A DNA stretch of 64,000 nt from Paulinella micropora (Eukaryota > Cercozoa > Imbricatea > Euglyphida). Where the stretch lies: NCBI GenBank assembly GCA_009731375.1, contig BJOX01000067.1, positions 248,860-312,859 on the forward strand, given 5' to 3'. The notes below the pieces were generated by a model that was given only the letters and a program-made list of their open reading frames with translations, was not told the DNA's origin and searched no databases. The translations under genes were made by a program, and so were the position numbers. This document shows, one piece after another, positions 21,330 to 33,270 of the stretch. Every line of letters begins with the position of its first letter. Position 1 is the first letter of the stretch.

Positions 21330-22692
21330 ACGTCACCAGGGGTAGGCCAGGCAGTGTTGGTACACTTGTAGAGCACGATGAGCAGCAAAGAGGATGATCT
21401 TGCTGGGTGATGAGGGGGTGACCCTTACACAAACAAAACCAGACACATACTGTGTTGGTCGACTGCATAGAGTGTGGGAGAACAGAAATACGACACAAAA
21501 ATGCAAAGACAGGTGAACGATCATTATCTGTCCCACATATGTGGTTTTTGATGACCTCTGATCTTCCACGTTCGTTGAGTAGAAAAATGAAGGACGGTCT
21601 TATTTTATTGGTTTTGGTCGTGTAGTAACGGCCATGATGTACTAGGTAGGCTAAATTGGAAGGATAAATAGTACAGCCAGTGGGAAGAATACAAGTTGAT
21701 ATAGGCAAAAAAGGAATTTATTGCTAGACTCGGTAAAAAAGGAAATTTGCCAGTCCACCTGGGGTGGGAAAATACTGGTAAAAACTAAAAAGTAACGGAT
21801 ATAGTGCATGAAATTGTATCGTATTACAATAGAATCATCGGTACCTTGATACGTTGTTTACGGAGTAGCGTTTAGGTTAGGTACTGGAGTATGGGTATTG
21901 TTCCTTATGAATCGGAGTAGTGGTAAAGTGCCTTGTGAAAAAATACACAGTTTTTCTTGAAGTTAATAGCAATTAGAGTAGAGGTAAAGTTCTTTAAATT
22001 TCGGGCAAGTTTGGCCCGGAGAAATTACTGTAAATAGGTTTGTGGGTGGCTATGCAGAGACGTCCAGATTTGGAAGTTGGAGTAGTGATACAGTTTTTCT
22101 AGAAGGTATTGGAGTAGAGTTATAGTTCCTAATGAGCAAGTTATAAAATAAAAAAAGTTGGAAATTTAAAAAAAAGTTGAAAATAAAAAAAAAAGTTAGA
22201 GTTGAAGTTTAAAAAAGTTGGAAATTGAAAAAAAGTTCAAGTGGAAGCGGGGGCCGGTTGACTGATTTAAAAAAAAAATCGACCGGCATGATGTTTAAAA
22301 CACTTCACTGAACCGTGACGTGGAATAGATCGTTAACTTGAACTTCGAACCGTAACTTGTGACTGTTTTATCCATGTCGACTCGGAACTGCTTTATACAG
22401 CCTCAGGTCGACTGTTTTATAAAAGATCGAACTTTTTTATACGTGACCGTGGCCGGCAGGTTGAACTTTTTTTTATACACGTTAATTTTTTTCAATTGTT
22501 TTTTTTTTCTTTTTTTTTTTAATTATTAATAGGTGACTAGTTATTAATATTAATAATTAAAATATTATATATTAATATTACTACTATGATTGATACTTGA
22601 CTCAGCCCGCCTATTTTTATGAAGTTATTATAAGATGATTATACCGTGCCCGACGGTAGGCTATCAATAATATTATTAATAATATTTGAGAA

Positions 22693-22696
<4 letters not shown>
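21330..22696. other. AT-rich stretch, no gene seen
   Basis: Upstream of the G2 gag start. It contains A/T-rich runs with several AAAAAGTTGGAAATT-like degenerate repeats (22140-22240). An LTR might be expected here, but no partner is in the window. Confidence 0.5.
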
Positions 22697-22745
<49 letters not shown>

Positions 22746-22747
22746 GT
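22697..22747. repeat. (ATT)n microsatellite
   Basis: Pure TTA/ATT triplets immediately before the first SINE copy. Confidence 0.9.
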
Positions 22748-22981
22748 GGCACCGCGATAGCCCAGTGGTTAAAGTCTACCATCTGGGACCTGTCGCCAAG
22801 TCGATTCCCGTCGGTGCCAGTATTTTCAAATGATATTTTCTTTGAAAGTATTGGTCTGGAAGGCTTGGAGCTGCCTTGCGGGGTGTCAGTAGAGCCTATC
22901 GTCAAATCTTCGTACTCCCCTCACGGGTGAGACGATGGAGGCACATGTGCAGAAATGCATTCGCAATTGACTGAGTAGCAC

Positions 22982-22982
<1 letters not shown>
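22748..22982 (+). mobile_element. tRNA-derived SINE, copy 1
   Basis: Starts GGCACCGCGATAGCCCAGTGG. TAGCCCAGTGG fits a Pol III A box, and AAGTCGATTCCC about 40 nt on fits a B box. GGCACCG pairs perfectly with CGGTGCC, like an acceptor stem, but no good anticodon or T stem forms, so it is tRNA-derived rather than a tRNA gene. A body of about 160 bp follows, then an (ATT)n tail. A second copy lies at 23090. Confidence 0.75.
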
Positions 22983-23068
<86 letters not shown>

Positions 23069-23089
23069 CATTATTATTATTATTATTAT
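22983..23089. repeat. (ATT)n tail/array between the two SINEs
   Basis: About 107 bp of almost pure ATT triplets with one interruption. Confidence 0.9.
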
Positions 23090-23320
23090 GGACACCGTGA
23101 TAGCCCAGTGGTCAAGTTCTACCATCTGGGCCCTGTCGCCAGTTCGATTCCCGTCGGTGCCACCAGTATTTTCATTGAACATACCGGTCCGTCTGGAAGT
23201 GTTGGAACTGCCCTTGCGGGGGTGTCATTAGTGCCTATTGTCAATTCTTCGTACTCCCCTTACGGGTGAGACGATGGAGGCGCATGTGCAGATTTGCATC
23301 AGCCATTGACAGAGAAGCAC

Positions 23321-23321
<1 letters not shown>
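23090..23321 (+). mobile_element. tRNA-derived SINE, copy 2
   Basis: Same architecture as copy 1, with A box TAGCCCAGTGG, B box AGTTCGATTCCC, and a GTGCCACCA end recalling a tRNA 3' terminus. The body shares CTTCGTACTCCCC and ACGGGTGAGACGATGGAGG with copy 1. The 5' stem has one mismatch (GACACCG). It is followed by (ATT)n. Confidence 0.75.

Positions 23322-23379
<58 letters not shown>
23322..23379. repeat. (ATT)n tail of SINE copy 2
   Basis: Pure ATT triplets leading into the CATA array. Confidence 0.9.
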
Positions 23380-23381
<2 letters not shown>

Positions 23382-23382
23382 A

Positions 23383-24516
23383 TCATACATACATACATAC
23401 ATGCATACATGCATACACACAAGATACACAAGACATACATACATACATACATACATACATACATACATGCATGCATGCATGCATACATACATACATACAT
23501 ACAAACATACATACATACATGCATGCATACATACATACATACATCCATCCATCCATACATACATACATACATACATACATGCATGCATGCATGCATGCAT
23601 GGTTGCATGCATACATACATGTATACATACATGTATACATACATACATACATACATACATACATACATACTTCGGCGGGGAGGGGGGGGGGAAAGAGGGC
23701 TCTCACTCACTTACGTGCATACATACATACATACATACATACATACATACATGCATGCATGCATGCATGCATGTATGCAGGCAAACGTGCATACATACAT
23801 ACATACATACATACATGCATACATGCATGCATACATGCATACATACATGCATACATACACACATACATTCATACATACATACATACATACCTACATACCT
23901 ACATACCTAGATACCTACATACCTACATACCTACATACCTACATACCTACATACCTACATACCTACATACCTACATACATACATACATAGATACATAGAT
24001 ACATACATACACACACACATACACACATACACACATACACACACATACATACATACATACATACATACATACATCATTGCATGCATGCATGCATACATAT
24101 ATACATATATACATACATACATACATACATACATACATACATACATACATACGTACGTATACATACATACACACATACATACATACATGCATACATACAT
24201 ACATACATACATACATGCATACATAAATGCATGCATGCATGCATGCATACATGCATGCATACATAGATACATACATACATACATACATACATACACAGAT
24301 ACATACATACATACATAACATACATACATGCATGTATGCATGCATACGTGCATACATACATGCATACATGCATACATACATACATACATACATACATATA
24401 CACACACATACGTACATACATGCATACATACATACACATACATACATACATACATGCATGCATGAGTACTTGCATGCGCATGCATTCCTGCCTGCCTGCC
24501 TGCCTGCCTGCATGCA

Positions 24517-24547
<31 letters not shown>

Positions 24548-24750
24548 GTACATACACATACATATGTACATGCATACATACATAATGTACATACATACAT
24601 ACATATGTACATAAATAAATACTACATACATACATACATATGTACATAAATAAATACATACATACATATGTACATACATACATACATACATATGTACATA
24701 AATACATATATACATACATACATACATACATACATAGATAGATACACACA
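23383..24750. repeat. (CATA)n array with variants
   Basis: About 1.4 kb of CATA with CATG, CCTA and CACA variants and one insertion near 23670-23712. Apparent His/Tyr/Cys-rich ORFs on both strands are artefacts of the tetranucleotide. Confidence 0.92.
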
Positions 24751-25025
24751 CACACACAGACACACACACACACACACACACAGGCAGACAGAGAAGACAG
24801 ACAGAAAGACAGACACACACACACACACACAGACAAACACACACAGACACACACACACACACACACAGACAGACAGGCAGACAAACAGACAGGCAGGCAG
24901 ACAAACAGACAGACAGTTAGACAGACAGACAGACAGCACAGACAGACAGACAGACAGACAGTCTGAGACAGACAGACAGACAGACAGACGGACAGACAGT
25001 ACTAGTCTGAGACAGAGAGACAGAG
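24740..25025. repeat. (CA)n and (CAGA)n array
   Basis: CA dinucleotides grading into CAGA tetranucleotides, ending just before a LINE 3' fragment. Confidence 0.9.
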
Positions 25026-25038
25026 AGTCTTTGTTAAC

Positions 25039-25176
25039 CACAAAGACCCATACCTCACCAAGATCTTTGCAGATCAATGGAAGTCAATCCCAAAACATAT
25101 AACAGATGAAACAAAAATCAAACCATTCAAGAAAGCACTAACTGCATATCTACTAAAACACCAACAAACATCATAG
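25039..25176 (+). pseudogene. 5'-truncated LINE ORF2 C-terminus
   Basis: Forty-five codons ending in [15 protein letters not shown] followed by IKPFKKALTAYLLKHQ closely parallels AQWDKLPEHL...FKKELKAYLLRMQ at the end of the LINE ORF2 at 33272-33687. It is a different, related family. It begins right after the CAGA array, as expected for 5' truncation. Confidence 0.7.
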
Positions 25177-25210
25177 TACCGTATGCACACACGCGGAAAA
25201 AAAAAGACAG

Positions 25211-25229
25211 GGGGGGGGGGGGGGGGGGG

Positions 25230-25299
<70 letters not shown>

Positions 25300-25310
25300 N
25301 NNNNNNNNNC
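25211..25310. other. Poly-G/poly-A run and 10-N gap
   Basis: About 20 G, about 66 A, GGG, ten N (25300-25309), then C. Probable contig-end artefact. Confidence 0.8.
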
Positions 25311-25680
25311 CCCCCCCCCTTCTCTTTTACTCTTTTCTGTGAAAAAAGAAAAGAGAGGGGGGTGGCAGCCACACATACGACTACACCTTTACAATTACAT
25401 ATCCATAACATAGCATAATACTATATATCACCGCGCAACATATCTAAGCAAAAATATTAATTTTAATAACTATAATACAATATCAACAACTTCCACCCCC
25501 CCCTTTTCTTCTTTTATTCCTTTTCTAGAAAAAGAAAAGAGGGGGGGGGGGGCCGCCACACATTACTACACCTTTACAATTACATATCCATAACATAGCA
25601 TAATAATATATATCACCACGCAACATATCTAAGCAAAAATATAAATTTTAATAACTATAATATAATATTAATACTGAGCC
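25310..25680 (+). repeat. Tandem ~185-bp duplication with hairpin, LINE 3' UTR
   Basis: Two units (about 25310-25493 and 25494-25680). Each starts with a C run and a near-palindrome (CTTTTCT...AGAAAAG), then GCCGCCACACA or GCAGCCACACA, then the shared ACACCTTTACAATTACATAT and ACATATCTAAGCAAAAATA. They follow the LINE fragment, so they may be its 3' UTR. Confidence 0.65.
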
Positions 25681-26040
25681 GCTGAATACTAATTTAATAT
25701 TTAATATCTTCCTTAATACGCTCAACTGAATAACTAGGTTTCCACCTTTGATAAAGGTATAACTTACTAACGTGGAAGTTCCCTGAGTCCAATTGTAAAA
25801 ATTGTTCTCTCAATAAAAACGAAGAAGAAGAAGAAGACAGAAAGACGGACAGACAGACAGACAGACAGACAGGCAGGCAGACACACAGTGACACTCACAC
25901 ACACACACACACAGACAGTACTAGTGCGTAAGTGATTTTTTGTATGGAAAAGAAAATAGAAAGTGTGTGGTGGAAAGAAAATAACTACAATGCACAAAAA
26001 ACTAAACAACCCCCAAAAGTTAGCGCGAGTAATTTTTTCC
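25681..26040. other. AT-rich, (GAA)n and (CAGA)n; no gene
   Basis: An ATTGTTCTCTCAATAAAAAC segment precedes short GAA and CAGA repeats at about 25821-25920, perhaps the end of the LINE 3' UTR and its tail. Confidence 0.5.
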
Positions 26041-26105
26041 GAGTCCAAACCCGCCGATAAACTTCACAGACAGTGGCTTTTCAGACCCGTGTGAACTTCA
26101 CGGGA

Positions 26106-26285
26106 AGCAAGGGGGTGGAGCAGATGAATACTTCGCTTCAAGAGCTCTACATGCAAGATAACAATATTGGAGCAGAAGGTGCGGCGAAGCTCTGAAGGTA
26201 CCTTGATAGCATCTGCTATTGACTGCGCACCTTGTGGTCCGATGACCTTCCAGCCAATACTGAGAGCGGTGAGGGTTGAGTTCAC
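26106..26285. pseudogene. Two LRR fragments, tail to tail
   Basis: On plus, 26106-26195 encodes MNTSLQELYMQDNNIGAEGA followed by AKL and TGA, a ribonuclease-inhibitor-type leucine-rich repeat. On minus, 26285 to about 26199 encodes LTALSIGWKVIGPQGAQ then SIADAIKV, another repeat of that type. The two converge at about 26196. They are relics of an LRR gene, one piece inverted. Confidence 0.6.
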
Positions 26286-27290
26286 CTAAACAACCCACAA
26301 GCTTGTCTTGCACATGCTACCGCGCGTGGCACTTTTGGGGTGCCACGGATTCCACCTTGCGAGGTTCTCAATAGACCCCGTCGATAGCCGTATTTTGCGG
26401 ACGCCAATTGCACACTCGGTTGGTTTTTCGAGGTTTTGAAAAGATGGGGTCTGCTATGTGTTTGGGGTTGGAGTGCAGAGTAGGAGGCGGGAGGTGCCAG
26501 GGCTATCGCAGGGAACTTTGCTTGTGTGAAAGTGCGTTTGCGAGTTTCCCGGACGAAAGGGTCACGGGGCACAAGTTGTGTGAAAAAAAAAAAGAAGTGA
26601 GTGGGTGATGAACGTCTGGTGGTTCGATCTGAACTCCCAGGCCTCGACTCACCTCATGTTTTGGGGATTTGATAGCCCATGCCATGGCGCATCTGCCCTG
26701 GGCTGGTTTTATGGAAACTCGCCCTAGCCTTTCCAGGGTCGTACCACAAGTGAAATTTACTACCTATTTTGGATAGACCAACTTGAGCCGCTTGTTTGGT
26801 GCCCTTCCAGCTGCGTGTTTGCAGTAAAAATTCGTGTCCAGAGAAGCTAGGGGTCTTGGCAAGAAATTGCAAAAAAAAGTAATGGGGCAGGTGTGTTTCT
26901 TATGTGCTTGGTGACCACCTCTTGGTAGGTATTTTCGAGCTAATACGCGAAGCTGGCGAGGTGGCTTAAAACTTGGTCTGCGCACACCACCATTGCTGTG
27001 CTAGGCTTGCTTTACGTTTCTCGTGTTTGTCTGAGCTTTTGCCGCCTGCACTTGAGTGTGTGCACCTAAGTGAGATGTTTGTGTGAAGCTTTATGTACCT
27101 GCGTGGAGGTGGTGTTGTAGGCGCCTTGTGCAGCCTTTGTCTGTGCTTATTTTTCTTTGTTTGCGAGCCCAAACCCACGTATTTATGTTTGTGTGCATGC
27201 TGTCTGTCTGTTACGTGTGACGTAAGATGTGTGGTGTGGTGTATGTACATGAATGATGCTTGTGGTTGCTATGAGCTGGTTGGTTGTGAT
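26286..27290. other. No gene seen
   Basis: About 1 kb of unique-looking sequence with no ORF I can support and no recognised repeat. Confidence 0.5.
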
Positions 27291-28061
27291 NNNNNNNNNN
27301 NNNNNNNNNNNNNNNNNNNNNNNNNNNNNNNNNNNNNNNNNNNNNNNNNNNNNNNNNNNNNNNNNNNNNNNNNNNNNNNNNNNNNNNNNNNNNNNNNNNN
27401 NNNNNNNNNNNNNNNNNNNNNNNNNNNNNNNNNNNNNNNNNNNNNNNNNNNNNNNNNNNNNNNNNNNNNNNNNNNNNNNNNNNNNNNNNNNNNNNNNNNN
27501 NNNNNNNNNNNNNNNNNNNNNNNNNNNNNNNNNNNNNNNNNNNNNNNNNNNNNNNNNNNNNNNNNNNNNNNNNNNNNNNNNNNNNNNNNNNNNNNNNNNN
27601 NNNNNNNNNNNNNNNNNNNNNNNNNNNNNNNNNNNNNNNNNNNNNNNNNNNNNNNNNNNNNNNNNNNNNNNNNNNNNNNNNNNNNNNNNNNNNNNNNNNN
27701 NNNNNNNNNNNNNNNNNNNNNNNNNNNNNNNNNNNNNNNNNNNNNNNNNNNNNNNNNNNNNNNNNNNNNNNNNNNNNNNNNNNNNNNNNNNNNNNNNNNN
27801 NNNNNNNNNNNNNNNNNNNNNNNNNNNNNNNNNNNNNNNNNNNNNNNNNNNNNNNNNNNNNNNNNNNNNNNNNNNNNNNNNNNNNNNNNNNNNNNNNNNN
27901 NNNNNNNNNNNNNNNNNNNNNNNNNNNNNNNNNNNNNNNNNNNNNNNNNNNNNNNNNNNNNNNNNNNNNNNNNNNNNNNNNNNNNNNNNNNNNNNNNNNN
28001 NNNNNNNNNNNNNNNNNNNNNNNNNNNNNNNNNNNNNNNNNNNNNNNNNNNNNNNNNNNNN
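27291..28061. other. Assembly gap (N)
   Basis: 771 N, followed by a T run. Confidence 1.
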
Positions 28062-28699
28062 TTTTTTTTTTTTTTTTTTTTTTTGTCCCCGGGGCATACC
28101 GCTCGTAACTTCATCATCAACATCTCACTTTGAAACTTTGAGTTGCATGTTCATTAAAGAGTGATTGTGTAGTAGCAAGCAGAATCAAGTCTATTATTAA
28201 TAATTGATGATGAAGCTAAGTCATGGACTACTATTAATAGCTAAAAATATTTTCCAAGCAAACGATAATGCAGTTATCAGCAACGTCGATACCGGTAAGT
28301 AATAATAATATAACAACTAAACATATCTTTCGTTTTGACTTTTTCTTTTATTTACGAAATACTTTTAATAGAGTACTTAGTTGAATACAACACTTCCCAC
28401 TGATGATACCGGTAATCTAACTGGTGGCACGTATTTAATAAAAACTTGTTTACGTAAAAATATTACAAAACTTATACGTCCTTTTGATATAATACCTAAG
28501 ACGATATTTTTCATTCATACGTAATACAATATATATTATTCGTTATTAAAGACACTGTTGTCAATATTTTTCCACTTAACAACGATACTTTTAAAAATGA
28601 AGAATGCTTGCTTTTCGTACAGCTGAAAAATATTTTTCTTCACGGTTTGTATTAAATTCATGACTTATTGGTACATATTAATAAGTTGTATACTAATTA

Positions 28700-28703
<4 letters not shown>
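28062..28703. other. AT-rich, no gene seen
   Basis: Poly-T, then AT-rich sequence with no supported ORF. Confidence 0.5.
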
Positions 28704-29201
<498 letters not shown>

Positions 29202-29469
29202 NNNNNNNNNNNNNNNNNNNNNNNNNNNNNNNNNNNNNNNNNNNNNNNNNNNNNNNNNNNNNNNNNNNNNNNNNNNNNNNNNNNNNNNNNNNNNNNNNNN
29301 NNNNNNNNNNNNNNNNNNNNNNNNNNNNNNNNNNNNNNNNNNNNNNNNNNNNNNNNNNNNNNNNNNNNNNNNNNNNNNNNNNNNNNNNNNNNNNNNNNNN
29401 NNNNNNNNNNNNNNNNNNNNNNNNNNNNNNNNNNNNNNNNNNNNNNNNNNNNNNNNNNNNNNNNNNNNN
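29202..29469. other. Assembly gap (N)
   Basis: 268 N between the GA and TAG arrays. Confidence 1.
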
Positions 29470-29516
<47 letters not shown>

Positions 29517-29534
29517 CAGTAGCAGTAGTAGTAG
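29470..29534 (+). repeat. (AGT)n array at 5' end of LINE copy 1
   Basis: Pure AGT/TAG triplets with two AGC variants, ending 27 nt before the LINE ORF1 ATG. A like array bounds LINE copy 2 and both 3' ends. Confidence 0.9.
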
Positions 29535-29561
29535 TTCACGGGAAATTATTCAAGAAGCATC

Positions 29562-30710
29562 ATGTCCTCCCAGAAGAGAGCAAAACCATCAACACCATCA
29601 AGAGCAAACACCTCAGACAATGCCAACAACAACAACATACCAGCGAAACATGCTCGAATTGAATCCACCGAAAAAAATTTCGGAAAACTCAGCAAAACAA
29701 CCGAGGAAACTGAAAAACAAGACGGCAACGGAAACGCGCCAAAAACGATGGAAGAAAAAATGGATGAAATGCTGAAAAAAATGCATGACATGACCATGAA
29801 GCTGCTGCAATGTGAGGCAAAAGTTGAAAGCCTAACGAGAGAACTCAAAGAGGAACGAGATCGAAACAGGTTTTCCTCCAACAACAGCACCACCTCACGC
29901 ATGAGCAGACCCCAGTCCATGCAATCTTCCAGTGCATCCTCATCACACAGCAACAACAACAACACACTTCAAGGCAGCTGGAAACAACCCTTTAATCTCG
30001 CAAACAGCAATTTGCATGAAAGTTTCCCGTTACATAAAAGGGAAGAACCACCGGTAGTACTCCCAAACAACGAATCTTTGGACACCGCGATAATCACCGG
30101 AATTCCATATGATTCCAAAGAAACTCAAAAACAAACTCAGAAAATAGTAACAGCTTTAATGAAAGCGAAAGGTATGGACTGTAAGGATGGTGACATATTA
30201 CTTTGCAAAAGAATGATCTCGGACCATGCAGCAAAGATGTACAACCCGGAAACAGCAAAAACCACGCCTGCGATAAAAGTCCGGTTTGCAAGTAATCAGC
30301 TGAAGAAAAATTTCGTCCGGTACGATAAATCTTCGCATCCCCAGCACAAGCAAATCTCGCAAATCACGCCACGCTTGCAGAATTACACGGGTAAAGATTA
30401 CCACATCATGTGTAAAGAGAGCTTGTCACCTGAAACACGCAAACTCCTTGACCACACAAAGCAACTCATGAAGGACTACCCAAATTTCGTGGCAGCAGTG
30501 TGGACCACAGATGGTGAGATATATCTACGCCCACGAGAGAGTGAGAACAGATTTAAGATCCAACGCTTGACTCATATTCGATACTTGAAGAACCACTTCA
30601 AGAACTGTGAGTCAGACCACTCATCTGCCTCCCCAAGGACCAACAGGTCAGGAAATACAACCATGTCTAGTTCCAGTTCGACGTTCCCTGCCAGTGAGGC
30701 ACCGCAGTAA
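29562..30710 (+). CDS. LINE copy 1 ORF1 (nucleic-acid-binding, FP-like C-terminus)
   Basis: 382 codons from ATG. The N-terminus is Ser/Thr/Asn-rich with a Lys/Glu coiled-coil-like stretch (about residues 60-105). A central part with TAIITGIPYDSKETQKQT resembles the fold of LINE ORF1 proteins. The C-terminal part, with YHIMCKESLSPETRKLLDHT, FVAAVWTTDGEIYLRPR, is like the baculovirus FP C-terminal region seen in several LINE ORF1 proteins. It ends TAA; ORF2 starts 3 nt later in the same frame (TAA GCC ATG). It probably binds LINE RNA. Confidence 0.75.
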   Translation: MSSQKRAKPSTPSRANTSDNANNNNIPAKHARIESTEKNFGKLSKTTEETEKQDGNGNAPKTMEEKMDEMLKKMHDMTMKLLQCEAKVESLTRELKEERDRNRFSSNNSTTSRMSRPQSMQSSSASSSHSNNNNTLQGSWKQPFNLANSNLHESFPLHKREEPPVVLPNNESLDTAIITGIPYDSKETQKQTQKIVTALMKAKGMDCKDGDILLCKRMISDHAAKMYNPETAKTTPAIKVRFASNQLKKNFVRYDKSSHPQHKQISQITPRLQNYTGKDYHIMCKESLSPETRKLLDHTKQLMKDYPNFVAAVWTTDGEIYLRPRESENRFKIQRLTHIRYLKNHFKNCESDHSSASPRTNRSGNTTMSSSSSTFPASEAPQ

Positions 30711-30713
30711 GCC

Positions 30714-32144
30714 ATGAGCTCCTTATTACAGCCCAACCCCCTACCCCTGGAACACCTACCAGAACAGACTCAACCCAATTGCAACAATGCACCACACCCA
30801 CCAGCACAAATCATACACCCACACCTCACATCTCTTCCCCCCAAGGTAAACAAACACTTCTCTATATATCATACGAATATCCGTGGTATAACAGGAAGCC
30901 ACCAAACCCTACTTAACCATCTATCCAACCCTGACTGCACTCACTTCATCCCAGACATTATATCACTTACGGAATCAAAAATAACACCAGGTACACCACA
31001 CACTCACTTCCCAATCCCAACATACACATCCTATCATACCACAGATGTGTCGGTCTACTATAAAAACGATATGCACATCACAATCTCTGAATCTAAAATC
31101 TCAAAAGCCTCTGGCGTAATCATGCAGATACACAGCACAGAACATAAAAATAATCCAATCCACACCATATTCCATATCTACAAAAGACCACTCTCACAAT
31201 CCTACGACTGCGCTTTCTTCCAAGAGCTCCAAAACTACATGCAAGGTATCCTCTCTGCCTCCCCACACACGAGCATCACGATTGTTGGTGACCTTAACCT
31301 TGATCTCTTGCGCCCTACAAAACAGGTATGTGACTTCCTTGCAATCAACAACCTCTTCACCACAATCAAAAATCCCACCCGCAAAGCAAAGAGCCATACA
31401 TTGCTTGATGTTATATTAACGACACTCACCTGCGATATCACATCTGATGTCTTACCTACATGCATCTCTGATCACCATCCCATCTATGCTATCTTTCACA
31501 CCCCAATCACACATAAGAAAAATAATAATAAAATCCTAAGAAATAAGAGATATGAAGACAAGAAGGAAATAATAACAGAAGAAATAATTTATGAACTTAA
31601 GCAAGTTCTTGACCCAGAACTAAATAACGATACTCCTAATAATTATATAAATAAAATACATACAGCTATTAAGGCAGTGGTAGAAAAATATGAAAAGCGT
31701 GTAAAGAAACGAAAATGGAAACCATGGTGCAATAATGAAATTAGAGCCATGATTAAGAAACAAAGAGAACTGTATGAAATAAAAATAGCATGCCCAGTTA
31801 AAAGTAATAGAACTAAGTATAATAAGCATAGAAATAAAACTAATAGAGAGATTAAGAAAGCTAAGAAAGCATACATGACTACCTTAATGGAAAAACTAAG
31901 TCACGATCCAAAAAAACGTATGAATGCGTTGAGAAAGCTGATCCCACAGACACAAGGTCTGAAGACCTCGCCCACCCAACTCCGCGTAGATGATAAGGTA
32001 ATCACCGACCCCAAAGGTATTGCCAATACACTCAACAGACACTACACGACGGTCGGCTCCAAGGTCAGTGCCCAAATCCCCCAAGAACATAAAGTCAGAG
32101 AAGAGGAAATAGACCTAACACAGAGAAAACTGCCTCCCTTTACA
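30714..32144 (+). CDS. LINE copy 1 ORF2, APE endonuclease part
   Basis: Starts with ATG. An AP-endonuclease-like domain spans about residues 48-262: HTNIRGI (about 53), SLTESK (about 84), IVGDLNLDLL (about 190), LLDVILT (about 230) and SDHHPI (about 252) hold the catalytic Asn, Glu, Asp and His positions. A basic linker follows. The frame should run on into RT, but after 32144 the plus strand reads the reverse complement of the RT end and stops within a few codons. This domain nicks the target for reverse transcription. Confidence 0.85.
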
Positions 32145-33270
32145 CATCAGATCCCCATATAGAGATACCATACATAAGTAGGGGGTATACATGTGCATAG
32201 TAAAGTTGGAGGAGGATGTGAGTGGGAAGTAGGCTGTTCACATAACGAAACATTTGGACGAATGGTTGAAGGCGGAATATAATAGATTGTATATGTTCAC
32301 GGAAGGACAGGTTGCTTTGGATGATTGTACCTAATACTTTTACCTTTCGTTCTTGTTGGAGCCTCTTGCCGTCGATAGTCAAGTCGAGCTGCACCTTCTG
32401 TTCGTGCTTGTGGAAGATAGTGTAGGTGGTTTTGGTGGGGTTGGGTACTAGGTTATGTCTGTAGAAATAGTGGACAAGGTTCGTTGTATCAGTTTGTGCT
32501 TGCTCTTGGAGTTGTTCTTTATTCTTAGCAGCAATGATAAGTGTGGTGTCATCTGCGTATGCAAAGACTGTCCCGTGTGTTAGTGAAAGTATAATATCAT
32601 TGATGTATAGAATGAAGAGCGTTGTTGAGAGTGTGCTACCTTGCGGGATCCCATGTGTGATCTTGCGTGGATAAGAACGAGCATATTGGGTAAATACTGT
32701 TTGGTATCGTTTTGTGAGGTATGATTTAAAAAAGGTAGTGGTGTTATCGCTAAAATTTATATTATTTCGTAGTTTATGGATCAGTGTTTCATGATCTATA
32801 GTGTCATAGGCTTTCGATAGGTCAATAAATAGAGCAAGTACATACCTTCCTGGGCCTTTGAGGTTTTGGATGTGATTTAAGATGGTTTGTGTAGTGATTG
32901 TTGTGTTCGAGTGTGGTCGGAAGGCGTATTGAGTTCGGGAGAGGATGTCGTACCTGGTAAGGTGGGCCATCAGTTGCTTGTTGAGTATAGTGTCAAAGAC
33001 CTTAGCAATAATCGGCAGTAGCGAGATAGGTCTGTAATTCTCAGGCAGCGTTCTATCTTTAGCTTTATATATTTCAATAACTTTAGTTATTTTTAGTGCA
33101 TCAGGGTATTGGTTATGTTCTATAGCTTTATTAAAGAGCGTTGTTAATATCGGGGCAGTGTACTTTGTAAGGTCTTGCATGATGGCTGGTTTTATTTTGT
33201 TTATATCTTCTGCTTTGTTTCTGTTAATTGCTTTCAGTGTATCAACTACATCATCCTGCAAAATGCGTTT
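32145..33270 (-). pseudogene. LINE copy 1 RT domain, inverted in place
   Basis: About 1.13 kb coding for RT on minus, between EN and C-terminal parts on plus. Motifs: LPENYRPISLLP, FIDLSKAYDTIDHETL, THGIPQGSTLSTTLF and the catalytic FAYADDTTLI, then the thumb. The frame is open throughout. Compared with copy 2 (35217-35785), the block is its reverse complement. The inversion points fall at about 32145 and 33270, with a one-base ambiguity. No gap lies at either join. Confidence 0.85.

Noticed and set aside
22748-23165. Functional tRNA genes
   Set aside because: A and B boxes and an acceptor-like stem are present, but no proper anticodon or T stem forms, and both copies carry a shared downstream body.
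23383-24750. Long His/Tyr/Thr-rich or Cys/Met/Val-rich ORFs on both strands
   Set aside because: They are translations of a CATA tetranucleotide array; frames stay open because the unit lacks stops.
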